Positions 7,441 to 17,571 are shown, counted from the stretch's first letter. The stretch is DNA of 45,102 nt from Polyangium sp. 15x6 (GCF_029960785.1 NZ_JASBQE010000097.1:1-45102); one strand, 5' to 3'. Translations and numbers: made by a program. Notes: generated by a model from the sequence alone, not told the origin.

Positions 7441-8499
7441 ATGACCACGAGTTCGGACAAGCGGCTAGAAAGCTGGGCCCCGCCGCCCGAAGGGCCTTCG
7501 CGCGTCGGCATCACGCTGGAAACCTTCATCCTCGAAGGACAGCTCGGCTTCCCGGCGGCGACCGGGACGTTCACGTCGCTCCTCAACCAGATCGGCCTCG
7601 CCGCGAAGCTCGTCACCGCGAAGGTGCGTCGCGCCGGCCTCGCGCGGCTGCTCGGCTACACGGGCCAGACGAACGTTCAGGGCGAGCTCGTGCAGAAGCT
7701 CGACGAGGAGGCGAACGAGACGCTCCTCAGCGTGCTCGGGCGCCGGAGGCATTGCGCCGCGGTCGCCAGCGAGGAGCTCGACTCGATCCGGATCACCTCG
7801 ACCGATCGACGCGCGAAGTACCTCGTCGTCTTCGACCCGCTCGACGGCTCGTCGAACATCGACGTGAACATCTCGATCGGCACGATCTTCGGCGTGCTGC
7901 GCAAAGAGACCGACGGCGAAGGCGCGACGGAGCAGGACTTCCTGCGACCCGGGCGCGAGCTCGTGGCGGCCGGGTACATCCTTTACGGCTCGTCGACGAT
8001 GCTCGTGATCACGACGGGGCACGGCGGCGTGCACGGGTTCACGTACGATCCGACGGTCGGTGAGTTCTTCCTCTCGCACGAGAACATTCGCGTGCCGGAG
8101 CGGGCCTCGCTCTACTCGATCAACGAGGGCAACAGCACGTACTGGACCGACGAGGTGCGCCGCTGGAACGCGTGGCTCAAGGAGGAGGACAAGGCGACGG
8201 GAAGGCCGTACGGCGCGCGCTACGTCGGCTCGCTCGTGGCCGACGCGCACCGGACGCTCATGAAGGGCGGCGTCTTCGCCTACCCGGCCGATCGCAAGAG
8301 CAAGCAGGGCAAGCTCCGGCTGCTCTACGAGGCGAATCCGTTCGCGTTCGTGTTCGAGGCCGCCGGCGGCAAGGCGACGACGGGGACCTCGCGCATCCTC
8401 GACATCACGCCGACGGAGCTGCACCAGCGCGTTCCGCTCGTCCTCGGCTCGCCCCGCGACGTGGACATCTTCGAGTCATTCGCTCGCGGCGAGCGGTAG
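7441..8499 (+). CDS. fbp: Fructose-1,6-bisphosphatase, class I
   Basis: This enzyme hydrolyses fructose 1,6-bisphosphate to fructose 6-phosphate, the committed step of gluconeogenesis. The metal-binding signature DPLDGSSNID is at residues 132-141, and the preceding acidic segment (ASEELDS) is present. The C-terminal part carries the substrate-binding region RYVGSLVADAHRTLMKGG and LRLLYEANPFAFVFEAAGG. The ATG at 7441 has GAGGGG about 7 nt upstream; a longer in-frame start at 7408 lacks a site. The length of 352 residues is slightly above the E. coli enzyme. It is divergent from fbaB and 13 nt upstream of the WD40-caspase gene, so readthrough into that gene is likely. Confidence 0.95.
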   Translation: MTTSSDKRLESWAPPPEGPSRVGITLETFILEGQLGFPAATGTFTSLLNQIGLAAKLVTAKVRRAGLARLLGYTGQTNVQGELVQKLDEEANETLLSVLGRRRHCAAVASEELDSIRITSTDRRAKYLVVFDPLDGSSNIDVNISIGTIFGVLRKETDGEGATEQDFLRPGRELVAAGYILYGSSTMLVITTGHGGVHGFTYDPTVGEFFLSHENIRVPERASLYSINEGNSTYWTDEVRRWNAWLKEEDKATGRPYGARYVGSLVADAHRTLMKGGVFAYPADRKSKQGKLRLLYEANPFAFVFEAAGGKATTGTSRILDITPTELHQRVPLVLGSPRDVDIFESFARGER

Positions 8500-8512
8500 T
8501 ACCCTCGGGCCC

Positions 8513-11500
8513 GTGGCCCGGCCCTCGGTTCGAAACGTCCTCCGCGCGCTCGCCGCGTCCCTCGTCATCGCTGCCGGCTGCAACACGACCGTGCAGCCCG
8601 TGCGCCAGGCTCGACCTCCGGCAGAGCCCGCGCAGGCGAAGGCGGCGCCTCGAATCCCGGGGGCGCCTCAGGACCCCGACACACCACTGCCCACGTGCCC
8701 GGAGGCCGCGCCTCCAGCCGACCGCGCGCCGAGCAAGCCGACGTTCCTCCTGCAGAACGGTCACGAGCGGCCGATCCAGCGGATCGCGCTGAGCACCGAC
8801 GGCAGCAAGCTCGCGTCGGGCGCGCAGGACGGGACGGTGCGCGTGTGGGATCTCCGCGCGGGACTCCTCCTCACCAGGTTCGTGACGGCCGGATTCTTCG
8901 TGCAGGACCTGTCGATCAGCGCCGATGGCAAGCGCCTCGCGTACTACGCGCCGGACGGGACGCCCGAGGGGCTCATGGTGCAGGTGGTCGACCTCGACAA
9001 GCAGAAGAGCCCGCGCACCACGCTCCCACTTCACGGGGCCTTCCAGCTCTCACCGGACGGCACGTGGCTCGCCATGGCCACGGACAAACTCAAGCTCTTC
9101 GACACGAAGACGGGCCGTCCGACGAAGGAGATCGCCGTCGGCGTGAAGGCCTCGAGCGCGCTCGCGCTCACGCACGACGCAGAGGGCCGGCGCGTCGCGG
9201 CGGCCTACCCGGGAGAGATCGTCGTCGTCGACGTCCAGACCGACACGGTCACGCATCGATTCCCGCTCGGGAGCGGGCTCGCGGACACGCCGATGCGCGT
9301 CGCGCTCACGCCCGAGGTCGTCGTCTCGGTCAGCGCCGGCGGAACGATCACGTTGTTCCCGCTCGCGAAGGGCGGCGCGCCGCGCGTCCTTCCAGGTCGA
9401 TACAAGGACGCATCCGCGGCGGGCGGGCGGCTCTGGACGCTGGATCTCATGACCGGGCACGCCTCGGCGTTCACCCTCCCCGACGCGCAGGCCGTCTCGC
9501 TCTCCACGCACGATCCGCTGCGGGGTGATCTCGTCGCCGCGAGCCGCGACGGCTCGACGCTCGTGACCGCCCGGAGCCACCTCGCCGAGGGCACGAGCAT
9601 CGAGATGCGGGACGTGCGGACGATGCGCGCGGTGCGCACGATCGAGGGGCTTCCTCGATCCATCGAGTCGGTCGCCGCGCGGCTCGACGGGAGCGAGCTC
9701 GTCACGGGCGCGTTCAACGGCGACCTCACGCGCTGGGATCTACGGACCGGCACGCCGAAGCCTGGCGTCTCCCCGAGCGAGCGGGATCAGGGGCGGATCA
9801 TCGCGCTGTCGTACGCGCCGAACGGCGAGCAGCTCGCCTCGACGACGGGCGGCTTCGAGGTGCGCGTGCGCGAGACGGCGCGCGGACAGACCCTCCGCCG
9901 CTGGAGCATGCAGTCCGGAGCGTTCGTGCGTTTCACGGAGTTCCTGCCGACGAGCGAGGAGCTCATCACCGTGCGTGTGCAGACGGATCGGAAGCTCGCG
10001 AGCAAGAAGGGCCCGGGCGGGACGCGTGTGGTCGAGGAGAAACACGACGTGGCCGTGGAGCGGTGGGATCTCCGCGGGCCGATGCCGCCTTTGCCGAAAG
10101 TCCCCTTCGGCGAGATCGCGCGCCCCCAAGGGCGCATCATCGCCAAGCTCGCGTCGGATCCGAGGTTCTTCGCGCTCTCGAAAGACGGCCTGCACCTCGT
10201 CGTGGGCGGCGGCGACGCGCTCACGTCCCTGCGCACGGACACGGGGAAGATCGACTGGGCCATCAAGCTCCAGACGATCCCGCTCGGCGTCGCGAAGCGG
10301 CCGGATGGCGGGATGGACGTCGATCATTCCCACGCCACCTTCTCGCCCGACGGAAAGACGCTCGTCGTGTCGACGCGGCGGCTGGAGACGAACAAGGGCG
10401 GCGTACAGCACTTCGTATCCGTGCTGATGGAGATCGACGCCGGCACGGGCCGCGTGCGGAACGTGCACAAGCCGGAGACGGACGGGGCGGTGCGATGGCA
10501 CAAGGGCGTGATCGTCGTCGGGGGGCTCAAGCCCGCCATGCTCGACGCGCCGAGCTTCGCCGTGCGGGCGCGCCTCGCGCTCGCGGACAACGAGATCTCT
10601 GCGATCACCGTGGCTGCGAAGCGAGACCTCTTCCTCCTCAGCGGCAACGGGGGCGCGACATCCATCGTCACGGAGCGCGGCGAGGTCGTCATGACGCTGC
10701 TCTCCACGCCGAACGGAGAGTGGGTGGCGGCGACGCCGTCGGGCGCCTATCGATCGAGCATCGATGGGGCGCGGAGCGTCGCGTGGATGTTCTCGGATCC
10801 ACTGGAGGGCTTCTCGTTCGAGCGCTTCGCCGCCCGGTTCGAGCGGCCGGATCTCGTGGAGCAGAGTCTCGGCGGCGCGGAGGCGCCAGCGCCGGCCTCG
10901 CTCGCGCGGCCTCCGAGGTTGCGCGTCGAGGCGCCAGCCCCGCGAGGGATGATCGAGACGACGGACGGCCGACTCACGCTCGACGTGGTCGCGACGAGCC
11001 ACTCGCGTGTCGATCGCGTTCGTGTCTTCGTCGACGGCAAGCCCGCGGCCGATCGGCTCGTGTGCGCTGCGGAGGGGCGCGTCTCGCTCGACGTGCCGCT
11101 CCACGCGGGCAGAAACCGCCTGAGCCTCGTCGCGTACGACGCTGCCGGTTACGCGAGCAACCCCGAGCAGCTCGACGTCGTGTCGACGTCCCCCCTCGCC
11201 GAGAAGCCGAGCCTGCACGTGCTCTCGATCGGCGTGAGCCGCTACCCCAACATGCCGCCCGAGCAGCAGCTCGACTTCGCCGATGACGACGCGCGCTCGG
11301 TCGCGGCGTCGCTCGCGCGCCTGGCAGGCCCGAACCGCCCGTTCGGCCGCATCGTGGCGACGACGCTGCTCGACGACGAGGTGACCGTGGGGCGCGTGGA
11401 CGAGGCGCTCGCGGGGCTCGCAGGGATGCGCTCGGACGATCTCGCCGTCGTGTTTTTCGCGGGCCACGGGGCGCGGCTCGACGAGTCGAAGATGCTCTTC

Positions 11501-12037
11501 CTGACGAGCCAGGCGGAGTTCACCCGCGAGGCCGCGACCAAGCACGGGATCGGATGGGACCGCATCGAGAAGGCGCTGCGCGGAGCACGCGGGCGCGTGC
11601 TCATGATGCTGGACGCCTGCCACGCGGGGCACGTGTCGACGGAGGTCGTCGCGCCGAACGAGTCGCTCGCGCGGGAGCTCGCGGCGGGGGATCGCGCGGG
11701 GGTCCTGGTGTTCTCGGCGGCCCGTGGATCGCAGTTCAGCTACGAGGTGCCGCCGGACGGGGCGAGCGGGGCGAGCCGCGGGCTCGAGCTCGCCTGGGAG
11801 GGAAAGCCGCCGAAGCAGAAGGATCTCCAGGGCGGCCACGGGCTCTTCACGAGCGCGCTGCTCGAAGCGCTCGACGGCGAGGCGCCCGATCGGGATCGCA
11901 GCGGCGCGATCGAGGTGAACGAGCTCGTCGACTACGTGACCGAGCGGGTGCGCGCGGCCTCGAACGGCAAGCAGACGCCGTGGGTCGCGCGGCGCGAGAT
12001 GTTCGGGGAGTTCATGGTGGCGCCGGCGGCGCGGTAG
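8513..12037 (+). CDS. WD40-repeat lipoprotein with C-terminal caspase domain and EF-hand
   Basis: This 1174-residue protein starts at GTG 8513 and carries a lipobox (VIAAGC, Cys23), so it is probably anchored in an envelope membrane. Residues of about 75-820 hold many WD40-like beta-propeller blades, the clearest ending TVRVWDL and LTRWDL. An immunoglobulin-like segment (about 825-890) leads into a caspase-fold (C14) domain from about residue 899. The catalytic pair is visible: His985 in FFAGHGA and Cys1036 in LDACHAG. Near the C-terminus residues 1126-1137 form a canonical EF-hand calcium loop (DRDRSGAIEVNE). Metacaspase-like enzymes with WD40 regions are known in myxobacteria and cyanobacteria, but they are usually cytoplasmic. 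The substrate and trigger are unknown. Calcium-gated proteolysis outside the cytoplasm is an inference from the domains. Confidence 0.85.
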   Translation: MARPSVRNVLRALAASLVIAAGCNTTVQPVRQARPPAEPAQAKAAPRIPGAPQDPDTPLPTCPEAAPPADRAPSKPTFLLQNGHERPIQRIALSTDGSKLASGAQDGTVRVWDLRAGLLLTRFVTAGFFVQDLSISADGKRLAYYAPDGTPEGLMVQVVDLDKQKSPRTTLPLHGAFQLSPDGTWLAMATDKLKLFDTKTGRPTKEIAVGVKASSALALTHDAEGRRVAAAYPGEIVVVDVQTDTVTHRFPLGSGLADTPMRVALTPEVVVSVSAGGTITLFPLAKGGAPRVLPGRYKDASAAGGRLWTLDLMTGHASAFTLPDAQAVSLSTHDPLRGDLVAASRDGSTLVTARSHLAEGTSIEMRDVRTMRAVRTIEGLPRSIESVAARLDGSELVTGAFNGDLTRWDLRTGTPKPGVSPSERDQGRIIALSYAPNGEQLASTTGGFEVRVRETARGQTLRRWSMQSGAFVRFTEFLPTSEELITVRVQTDRKLASKKGPGGTRVVEEKHDVAVERWDLRGPMPPLPKVPFGEIARPQGRIIAKLASDPRFFALSKDGLHLVVGGGDALTSLRTDTGKIDWAIKLQTIPLGVAKRPDGGMDVDHSHATFSPDGKTLVVSTRRLETNKGGVQHFVSVLMEIDAGTGRVRNVHKPETDGAVRWHKGVIVVGGLKPAMLDAPSFAVRARLALADNEISAITVAAKRDLFLLSGNGGATSIVTERGEVVMTLLSTPNGEWVAATPSGAYRSSIDGARSVAWMFSDPLEGFSFERFAARFERPDLVEQSLGGAEAPAPASLARPPRLRVEAPAPRGMIETTDGRLTLDVVATSHSRVDRVRVFVDGKPAADRLVCAAEGRVSLDVPLHAGRNRLSLVAYDAAGYASNPEQLDVVSTSPLAEKPSLHVLSIGVSRYPNMPPEQQLDFADDDARSVAASLARLAGPNRPFGRIVATTLLDDEVTVGRVDEALAGLAGMRSDDLAVVFFAGHGARLDESKMLFLTSQAEFTREAATKHGIGWDRIEKALRGARGRVLMMLDACHAGHVSTEVVAPNESLARELAAGDRAGVLVFSAARGSQFSYEVPPDGASGASRGLELAWEGKPPKQKDLQGGHGLFTSALLEALDGEAPDRDRSGAIEVNELVDYVTERVRAASNGKQTPWVARREMFGEFMVAPAAR

Positions 12038-12038
12038 G

Positions 12039-15000
12039 TCATACCGCGCGGGCCGACGTCCGTTCGCCCGGACGTACCTTTGCAGGCCCAACCTTCTCGG
12101 CCTCGATCGGCTCTTCGATCGGCATGCCGTCCCGGTACGTGACGAAGTGCGAGAGCGTCGAGGGCACGCGTTCGCCTGGGAGGATCGTCCCGACGAGGTT
12201 CAGCGGATCACACGCGGAGAGCCGCACGACCTCTCCGCGCAGCGGCGCCTTGCGGATGGCCCGCAGCGATTCGAGGGCCTCCGGCAGCGCGAACTGCTCT
12301 CCCACGAAGGACACGACGAGCCGGCCCCCGCGGACCTCACCCCGCATCTCCAGGCGGCGATAGACACGCACGAGGTCTCGCCATGCCGGCGCGCGCGACT
12401 CGCGGGTGACGAGCTCGCGGAAGACGATGCCCCAGCGTCGCAAGAGTTGCCGTGCGTGGACCTCGATCGTCGCCGCGGGATCAACACTCGCGGAAGGCGC
12501 GTCTCCAAGGACGGGCGCGCGGAAGAGCGCCCACCGGCCCGCCGCGAGGACGGGCGCGCCGCGGGAATGCTTGGTGCTCGGACGAACGCGGGCGCGCGTC
12601 GAAGGCCCGAGCAAGCCGCGCAGCCCCGCGAACCCGTCCCCCGTGATCCGACCGGCGGAGACGAGCTCCCAGAGCGCCTCCTCGACCTCGGGCCGCGCGA
12701 GGCCCGTGGCCCGGACGATGTCCTCGAAGAACGACGCGCCCGCAGCGCCGAGCGTGGTGAGCACGCGGCGCGCGGGAAGCGAAAGGCCCTCGTCGCCGTG
12801 CGGCGCCTGCGCGGGGGCCTCGGATGGCTCCGCGAGCAACCACGCGAGATCCCGCCGCAAGGCCAGCGTGATCGGCGCCGCGCGCGTGGGCGCGCCGCCG
12901 GCCGAGGCGCGCGGCGAGAGCCGCCCCCACGCGACTTCTCCGGACAGGCAAAGCAGATCGAGCCACGAGGGATCGTAGGCCTCGACGCGCGCCGGGAGGA
13001 TCTCGCTCTCCCACGCGCCCGCGGCGATCTCGAAGCCCTGGAGCTGCTCGACCACACGCGCGAGCCCCGCGGCGCCGTGCGCGCGTTGCCCCGGGAGCAC
13101 GCCCTGCCACGCGAGCAGGAAGCGCATGAGCTCGACGGGTGAAGCCGGCTCGATCGCGCGGCGCAGGCCATCGACGGTGCGGCGATGGATGCGCGCGAGC
13201 AGGCGCCGATCACACCACTCGATCGCGCCGGGCTCGAGGTCCGGCGAGAATCTCCCGCGCAACACCACGCCGTCCGCCTCCACGCGCGCGAGGGCGATCT
13301 CGATGTCGGAGACCTCGATCGAAAGGCGCTCGGCGAGCATGGCCGCCTGGATCGGGCCGACGAGGGCGAGCCACCCGCGCACGAGCCCTGCGATCGCGAC
13401 CTCGCGTTCCCCCTCCACAGGCTCCCCCGCGGAGACCTTCGCAGGCTGCGCGAGCGCCGGCGTGAACGTGCCCGCGGCCCAGATCGCGGCCGCCCGATCC
13501 CGCCGCTCGGCCGCGACCCACAGCGCCCCCGTGATCCCCGGCCCCGCGAGCTTCGCCACGCGCCGCGCGCGCACGAGCAAGTCGAGCAGACGATCGTATC
13601 CGAGCGCGCTCGCGTCCTCCTCGGGCAACGCCGTGAGATCGAGCAAGAGATCGTGCAGCTTGTCCTCGTCGCGCACCACGGGCCGCGCCTCCGCGACGAC
13701 CGCCTCGATCGCCTCGGGATCGAGCCCGCCGATCCGGTCCGCGATCTCCGCCGGCAAGCCGCGGCGCACCGCGACCGCTCGCGCCCGGCGCTCTTCGAGC
13801 GGCGCGTCGTCGAGGAAGGCGTACGGATTCGCGTTCAGGATCTCGTGCGACAGCACGCTCGGCTCGGCCGTCTCGCGCGAGACGATCTGGATCTCGCCGC
13901 GCTTGATCCGATCGAGCACCTCGGTGAGGCCCTCGGCGTCCATCACCTCCGTCAGGCAGTCGCGCATCGTCTCGCGCACGAGCGGGTGGTCCGGGATCTC
14001 GAGGATCGCCTCGCGCCCGTGGTTGTCCTGGCAGCCGAGCTGCGCCGGGAAGACGGCGGCGATGAGGTCGTCGCTGCGCATGCGCACGAGCGGCGCCGGC
14101 ACCTTTCGTCCCCCGGAGAAACGCAGGATCTGGAGCGCGCGCGTTGCGTTCCATCGGAAGCGCGTGCCGAACATCGGCGCCTGCAGCGCGGCCTGTTCGA
14201 GCACGCCCACGACGCCTTCGGGCCGCAGCATCTCGAAGATCACTTCCAGCGGGAAGCTGTGCTGCGCGCCGAGCGAGAGCAGCACGCCGTCGTCGGTCGC
14301 CGCCGCCTGGAGCTCGAAGTCGAAGCTCCGACAGAAGCGCTTGCGCAGCGCGAGGCCCCAGGCGCGGTTGATCCGGGCGCCGAAGGGCGCATGCAGGATG
14401 AGCTGCATGCCGCCCGCCTCGTCGAAGAACCGCTCGGCCACGACGACGCGCTGCGACGGCATCTCCCCGAGCGCGGATCGCGCGGCGGCCACATACTCGC
14501 AGAGCAGCACCGCGCCCGCGCGATCGAGCGCGCACGTCTCCTCCAGCCATGCCGCCGTCTGCCAGAGCCGCGCGGGCTCGCCCGGCTCGCGCACGTCGAA
14601 GAGCCTCCCCGCGACCTCCTCGCGCAAGAGCCCCACCTCCGCGGAGAGCTCACGCGTGCGCGCCGGCCCCTCGCCGAACCAGAACGGCACGGTCGGCGGC
14701 GCGCCCGGCGCGTCCTCGACCCATACCTTGCCCGCCTCGATGCGGCGGATCCGCCACGACGTGGATCCGAGGAGGAAGACGTCGCCGGCCGAGGAGTCGA
14801 TCGCGAAGTCCTCGTCGACCGAGCCGACCTTCATCCCGTCCGCGAGCACGACGTCGTAGTTGCCGTTGTCCGGGATTGCTCCGCCCGACGTGAGCGCGGC
14901 GATCGACGCGCCGCGCCGCGCCTTGAGCCTTTGCCCCACGCCGTCCCGGAAGAGGAGCGCGCCCGCGCGGCCGCGCCGCGCCGAGACGCCCTCGGCGAGC

Positions 15001-16352
15001 ATCTGCACGACGTCGTCGAACGCCGCGCGCGTGAGGTTCTCGTACGGAGCCGCCCGCCGCACGAGATCGAAGAGCTCGTCCTCGCCCCGCTCCCCCGACG
15101 CGCACGCGGCCACGATCTGCTGCGCGAGCACGTCGAGCGGCGCGTCGCGCATCGCGATGCGATCGATCTCCCCGCGCCGCGCCGACCTCACGATCGCCGC
15201 GCACTCGATGAGCTGATCACGCGTCAGCGGGAACATCCTCCCCTTCGGCGTCGCGGCGAGCGCGTGGCCCGAGCGGCCGATCCGCTGCAGCGCCGTGGCG
15301 ATCGATCGCGGCGAGCCCACGAGGCAAACGAGCTCCACGGCACCCACGTCGATCCCGAGCTCGAGCGACGCCGTCGCCACCACGACCTTGAGCTCGCCCG
15401 CCTTGAGCCTGCGCTCCGCCGCGAGCCTCCGCGACCGCGAAAGGCTGCCGTGGTGCGCGGCCACGGCTTCCTCGCCGAGCCGCTCGCCGAGGTGCAGCGC
15501 CACGCGCTCCACGAGCCTTCGCGTGTTCACGAAGACGAGCGTCGACCTGTGCGCACGGCACATCTCCGCCACGCGATCGTAGAGCTCTTCCCACTGCTCG
15601 ATCGTGCAGACCGCCCCGAGCTCGTCGCGCGGCACCTCGATCGCGAGGTCGAGATCCCGGCGCACGCCCGCGTCGACGATCTCCGGCAGCGGCCTCCCCG
15701 CGCCGACGAGCATGCGCGCCGCGACCTCGATCGGCCGCATCGTCGCCGAGAGCCCGACGCGCTGCGGGCGTGGCTCCCCGCCGCTCGTCACGAGCTCTTC
15801 GAGCCGCTCGACCGAGAGCGCGAGGTGCGCGCCTCGCTTGTCGGACGCGACCGCGTGGATCTCGTCCACGATCACGGTCCGCACACCTCCGAGCGCACGA
15901 CGACCCGAGGCGGATCCGAGCAGGATGAAGAGCGACTCCGGCGTCGTCACCAGCACGTGCGGAGGCTTCTTGAAGAGCTTTCGCCGGTCCTGCTCCGGCG
16001 TGTCGCCCGTGCGCACGGCGGTGCGGACGGAGGGGCGCGCGAGGCCGAGCTCACCCGCGAGCGCGATGAGCTCCGCGATCGGCTCGTCGAGGTTCTTCTG
16101 CACGTCGTTCGACAGCGCCTTCAGCGGCGAGACGTAGACGACCTCGATGCGGTCCGGCAGCCGCCCCTCGTCGCTCGCGCGCACGAGGCGATCGAGGCAC
16201 GCGAGGAACGCGGCGAGCGTCTTCCCCGAGCCGGTGGGGGCGGCGATGAGGCAGTCCTCACCTCGCTGGATCGTGGGCCAAGCGCGCGACTGCACGGGCG
16301 TCGCTGCCCCGAAGCGGCGGGTGAACCAGGCGTCGACGAGGGGGTGGAACAC
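12039..16352 (-). CDS. lhr: Lhr-type large DEAD/DEAH helicase
   Basis: This 1437-residue protein has the domain plan of long Lhr (large helicase-related) proteins, which are 3'-to-5' helicases tied to DNA repair. Motif I APTGSGKT has Lys44; motif II is DEIH at residues 164-167. The SAT motif (LSATM) and motif VI (QRIGRSGH) follow, then the Lhr winged-helix and core domain, and a long C-terminal extension typical of the long class. The ATG at 16352 is close to the first conserved residues. Its stop lies 1 nt from that of the convergent WD40-caspase gene, so transcripts of the two must overlap or share a bidirectional end. No nuclease or MPE partner gene is adjacent. Confidence 0.92.
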   Translation of the reverse strand: MFHPLVDAWFTRRFGAATPVQSRAWPTIQRGEDCLIAAPTGSGKTLAAFLACLDRLVRASDEGRLPDRIEVVYVSPLKALSNDVQKNLDEPIAELIALAGELGLARPSVRTAVRTGDTPEQDRRKLFKKPPHVLVTTPESLFILLGSASGRRALGGVRTVIVDEIHAVASDKRGAHLALSVERLEELVTSGGEPRPQRVGLSATMRPIEVAARMLVGAGRPLPEIVDAGVRRDLDLAIEVPRDELGAVCTIEQWEELYDRVAEMCRAHRSTLVFVNTRRLVERVALHLGERLGEEAVAAHHGSLSRSRRLAAERRLKAGELKVVVATASLELGIDVGAVELVCLVGSPRSIATALQRIGRSGHALAATPKGRMFPLTRDQLIECAAIVRSARRGEIDRIAMRDAPLDVLAQQIVAACASGERGEDELFDLVRRAAPYENLTRAAFDDVVQMLAEGVSARRGRAGALLFRDGVGQRLKARRGASIAALTSGGAIPDNGNYDVVLADGMKVGSVDEDFAIDSSAGDVFLLGSTSWRIRRIEAGKVWVEDAPGAPPTVPFWFGEGPARTRELSAEVGLLREEVAGRLFDVREPGEPARLWQTAAWLEETCALDRAGAVLLCEYVAAARSALGEMPSQRVVVAERFFDEAGGMQLILHAPFGARINRAWGLALRKRFCRSFDFELQAAATDDGVLLSLGAQHSFPLEVIFEMLRPEGVVGVLEQAALQAPMFGTRFRWNATRALQILRFSGGRKVPAPLVRMRSDDLIAAVFPAQLGCQDNHGREAILEIPDHPLVRETMRDCLTEVMDAEGLTEVLDRIKRGEIQIVSRETAEPSVLSHEILNANPYAFLDDAPLEERRARAVAVRRGLPAEIADRIGGLDPEAIEAVVAEARPVVRDEDKLHDLLLDLTALPEEDASALGYDRLLDLLVRARRVAKLAGPGITGALWVAAERRDRAAAIWAAGTFTPALAQPAKVSAGEPVEGEREVAIAGLVRGWLALVGPIQAAMLAERLSIEVSDIEIALARVEADGVVLRGRFSPDLEPGAIEWCDRRLLARIHRRTVDGLRRAIEPASPVELMRFLLAWQGVLPGQRAHGAAGLARVVEQLQGFEIAAGAWESEILPARVEAYDPSWLDLLCLSGEVAWGRLSPRASAGGAPTRAAPITLALRRDLAWLLAEPSEAPAQAPHGDEGLSLPARRVLTTLGAAGASFFEDIVRATGLARPEVEEALWELVSAGRITGDGFAGLRGLLGPSTRARVRPSTKHSRGAPVLAAGRWALFRAPVLGDAPSASVDPAATIEVHARQLLRRWGIVFRELVTRESRAPAWRDLVRVYRRLEMRGEVRGGRLVVSFVGEQFALPEALESLRAIRKAPLRGEVVRLSACDPLNLVGTILPGERVPSTLSHFVTYRDGMPIEEPIEAEKVGPAKVRPGERTSARAV

Positions 16353-16506
16353 GGCCTTACCGAGAGGCTACCGCGCCGCGCCCACCTTCGCACCGGCGCG
16401 GCGACCGACCGGAGTCGGCCGTTCGCAACGGCCACACGAGCAAGTGCGAGGAGGTGTAAGCTCGAACCGGCGCCTTCGTTTCTCGTCGGCTTCCGGGAGA
16501 ACTCGC

Positions 16507-17571
16507 ATGCCCTTCGTGTTCCGGACCCTCCGAGCGCGGCTCGCCGCGCTCACGTTGATCACCACCTCGCTCTTCGCGGTCGGATGCGGCTCCGCGCCCC
16601 CCGAGGCCGCCGCCTACCCCAGCGCGCCCGCGTATTATGGCGGCGGCGCCGCGCAGGCCGAAGCCGCGCCCGCGTCCGCCGGCGCCCCCATGCCGATGGA
16701 CGCGCCCTCGCCCGCGCCGATGGCCGACAGCGACAGCGAGCGTTACGAGAGCACGGGCAGCTCTGACGACTCCGGCTTCTTCGGGGGCGGGTCCGACGAA
16801 TCCGCGAAGGCGACGGCGCTCGGACCTCCGCCCGCGCCGGCCCCCGTGGCGCCCGGCGCGCGCGCGCCGATGGCCGCGCCCGCGGCCGCGCCGAAGCAAC
16901 CCACGCCGCCCCCCACGGGCGCGAAACCCACGCCGACCGGCAAGAAGACCGAAGGCGCCTCCGAGCCGCAGCAGGCGCAGGAGAAGCCGGCCGCGCCGCT
17001 GCTCATCTACACGGGCCGCGTGGGCATGGAGGTCGCGGAGTCCACGGTCGTCCCCGGGACGATCGACAAGATCATCGACATGGCCGAGTCGTTCGGCGGC
17101 TACCTCGCGTCGCGCTCGGACGCGGGTGTCGTGATCCGCGTGCCCTCGCGGCATTTCCGCGACGCGCTCACGGCGCTCGAGAAGCTCGGCGAGGTCAAGC
17201 GCCGCAGCGTGAGCGCGGAGGACGTGTCCGAGGAGTTCCACGATCTCGAGGTGCGGCTGCAGAACCTGAAGAGCGTGCAGAAGCGCCTGCAGGAGTTCTT
17301 GGCGAAGGCGGCGAACGTGAACGACGCGCTGCAGGTCGAGCGCGAGCTCGAGCGCGTCGGCCGCGAGATCGATCAGATCGAAGGCCGCATGCGCTTCCTC
17401 CGCGCCCGCGCGACCTTCTCGACCATCACCGTCGACGTCACGGCGAAGCCCAAGCAGCAGCAGGTCGTGGCGCAAGGCACGCCGCCGCCGCCCCCGCCGC
17501 CGCGCACGATCGACCTGCCCATCGACTGGCTCTCGAGGGTCGGCCTCGAGACGCTGATGACCCTTCGCTGA
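16507..17571 (+). CDS. DUF4349 lipoprotein
   Basis: This 354-residue protein starts at ATG 16507, with GGGAGA 6 nt upstream. It has a lipoprotein signal (FAVGC) and a long Pro/Ala/Ser-rich linker to about residue 165. The DUF4349 domain follows (YTGRVGMEVAEST, then RVPSRHFRDALTALEKLG, then a coiled-coil segment with ERELERVGREIDQIEGRM). Many DUF4349 proteins end in a membrane helix; this one stops after a proline-rich stretch (PPPPPPP) and a short tail, so it depends on the lipid anchor alone. It is the first of a rightward run with a second lipoprotein gene 18 nt later. Function is unknown; the coiled coil suggests a scaffold role in the envelope. Confidence 0.8.
   Translation: MPFVFRTLRARLAALTLITTSLFAVGCGSAPPEAAAYPSAPAYYGGGAAQAEAAPASAGAPMPMDAPSPAPMADSDSERYESTGSSDDSGFFGGGSDESAKATALGPPPAPAPVAPGARAPMAAPAAAPKQPTPPPTGAKPTPTGKKTEGASEPQQAQEKPAAPLLIYTGRVGMEVAESTVVPGTIDKIIDMAESFGGYLASRSDAGVVIRVPSRHFRDALTALEKLGEVKRRSVSAEDVSEEFHDLEVRLQNLKSVQKRLQEFLAKAANVNDALQVERELERVGREIDQIEGRMRFLRARATFSTITVDVTAKPKQQQVVAQGTPPPPPPPRTIDLPIDWLSRVGLETLMTLR

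Noticed and set aside
13126-16766. Open frames of up to 1193 residues antisense to lhr
   Set aside because: The long frame follows from high GC content and third-position bias of lhr; the composition (Arg, Ala, His, Asp) has no domain.
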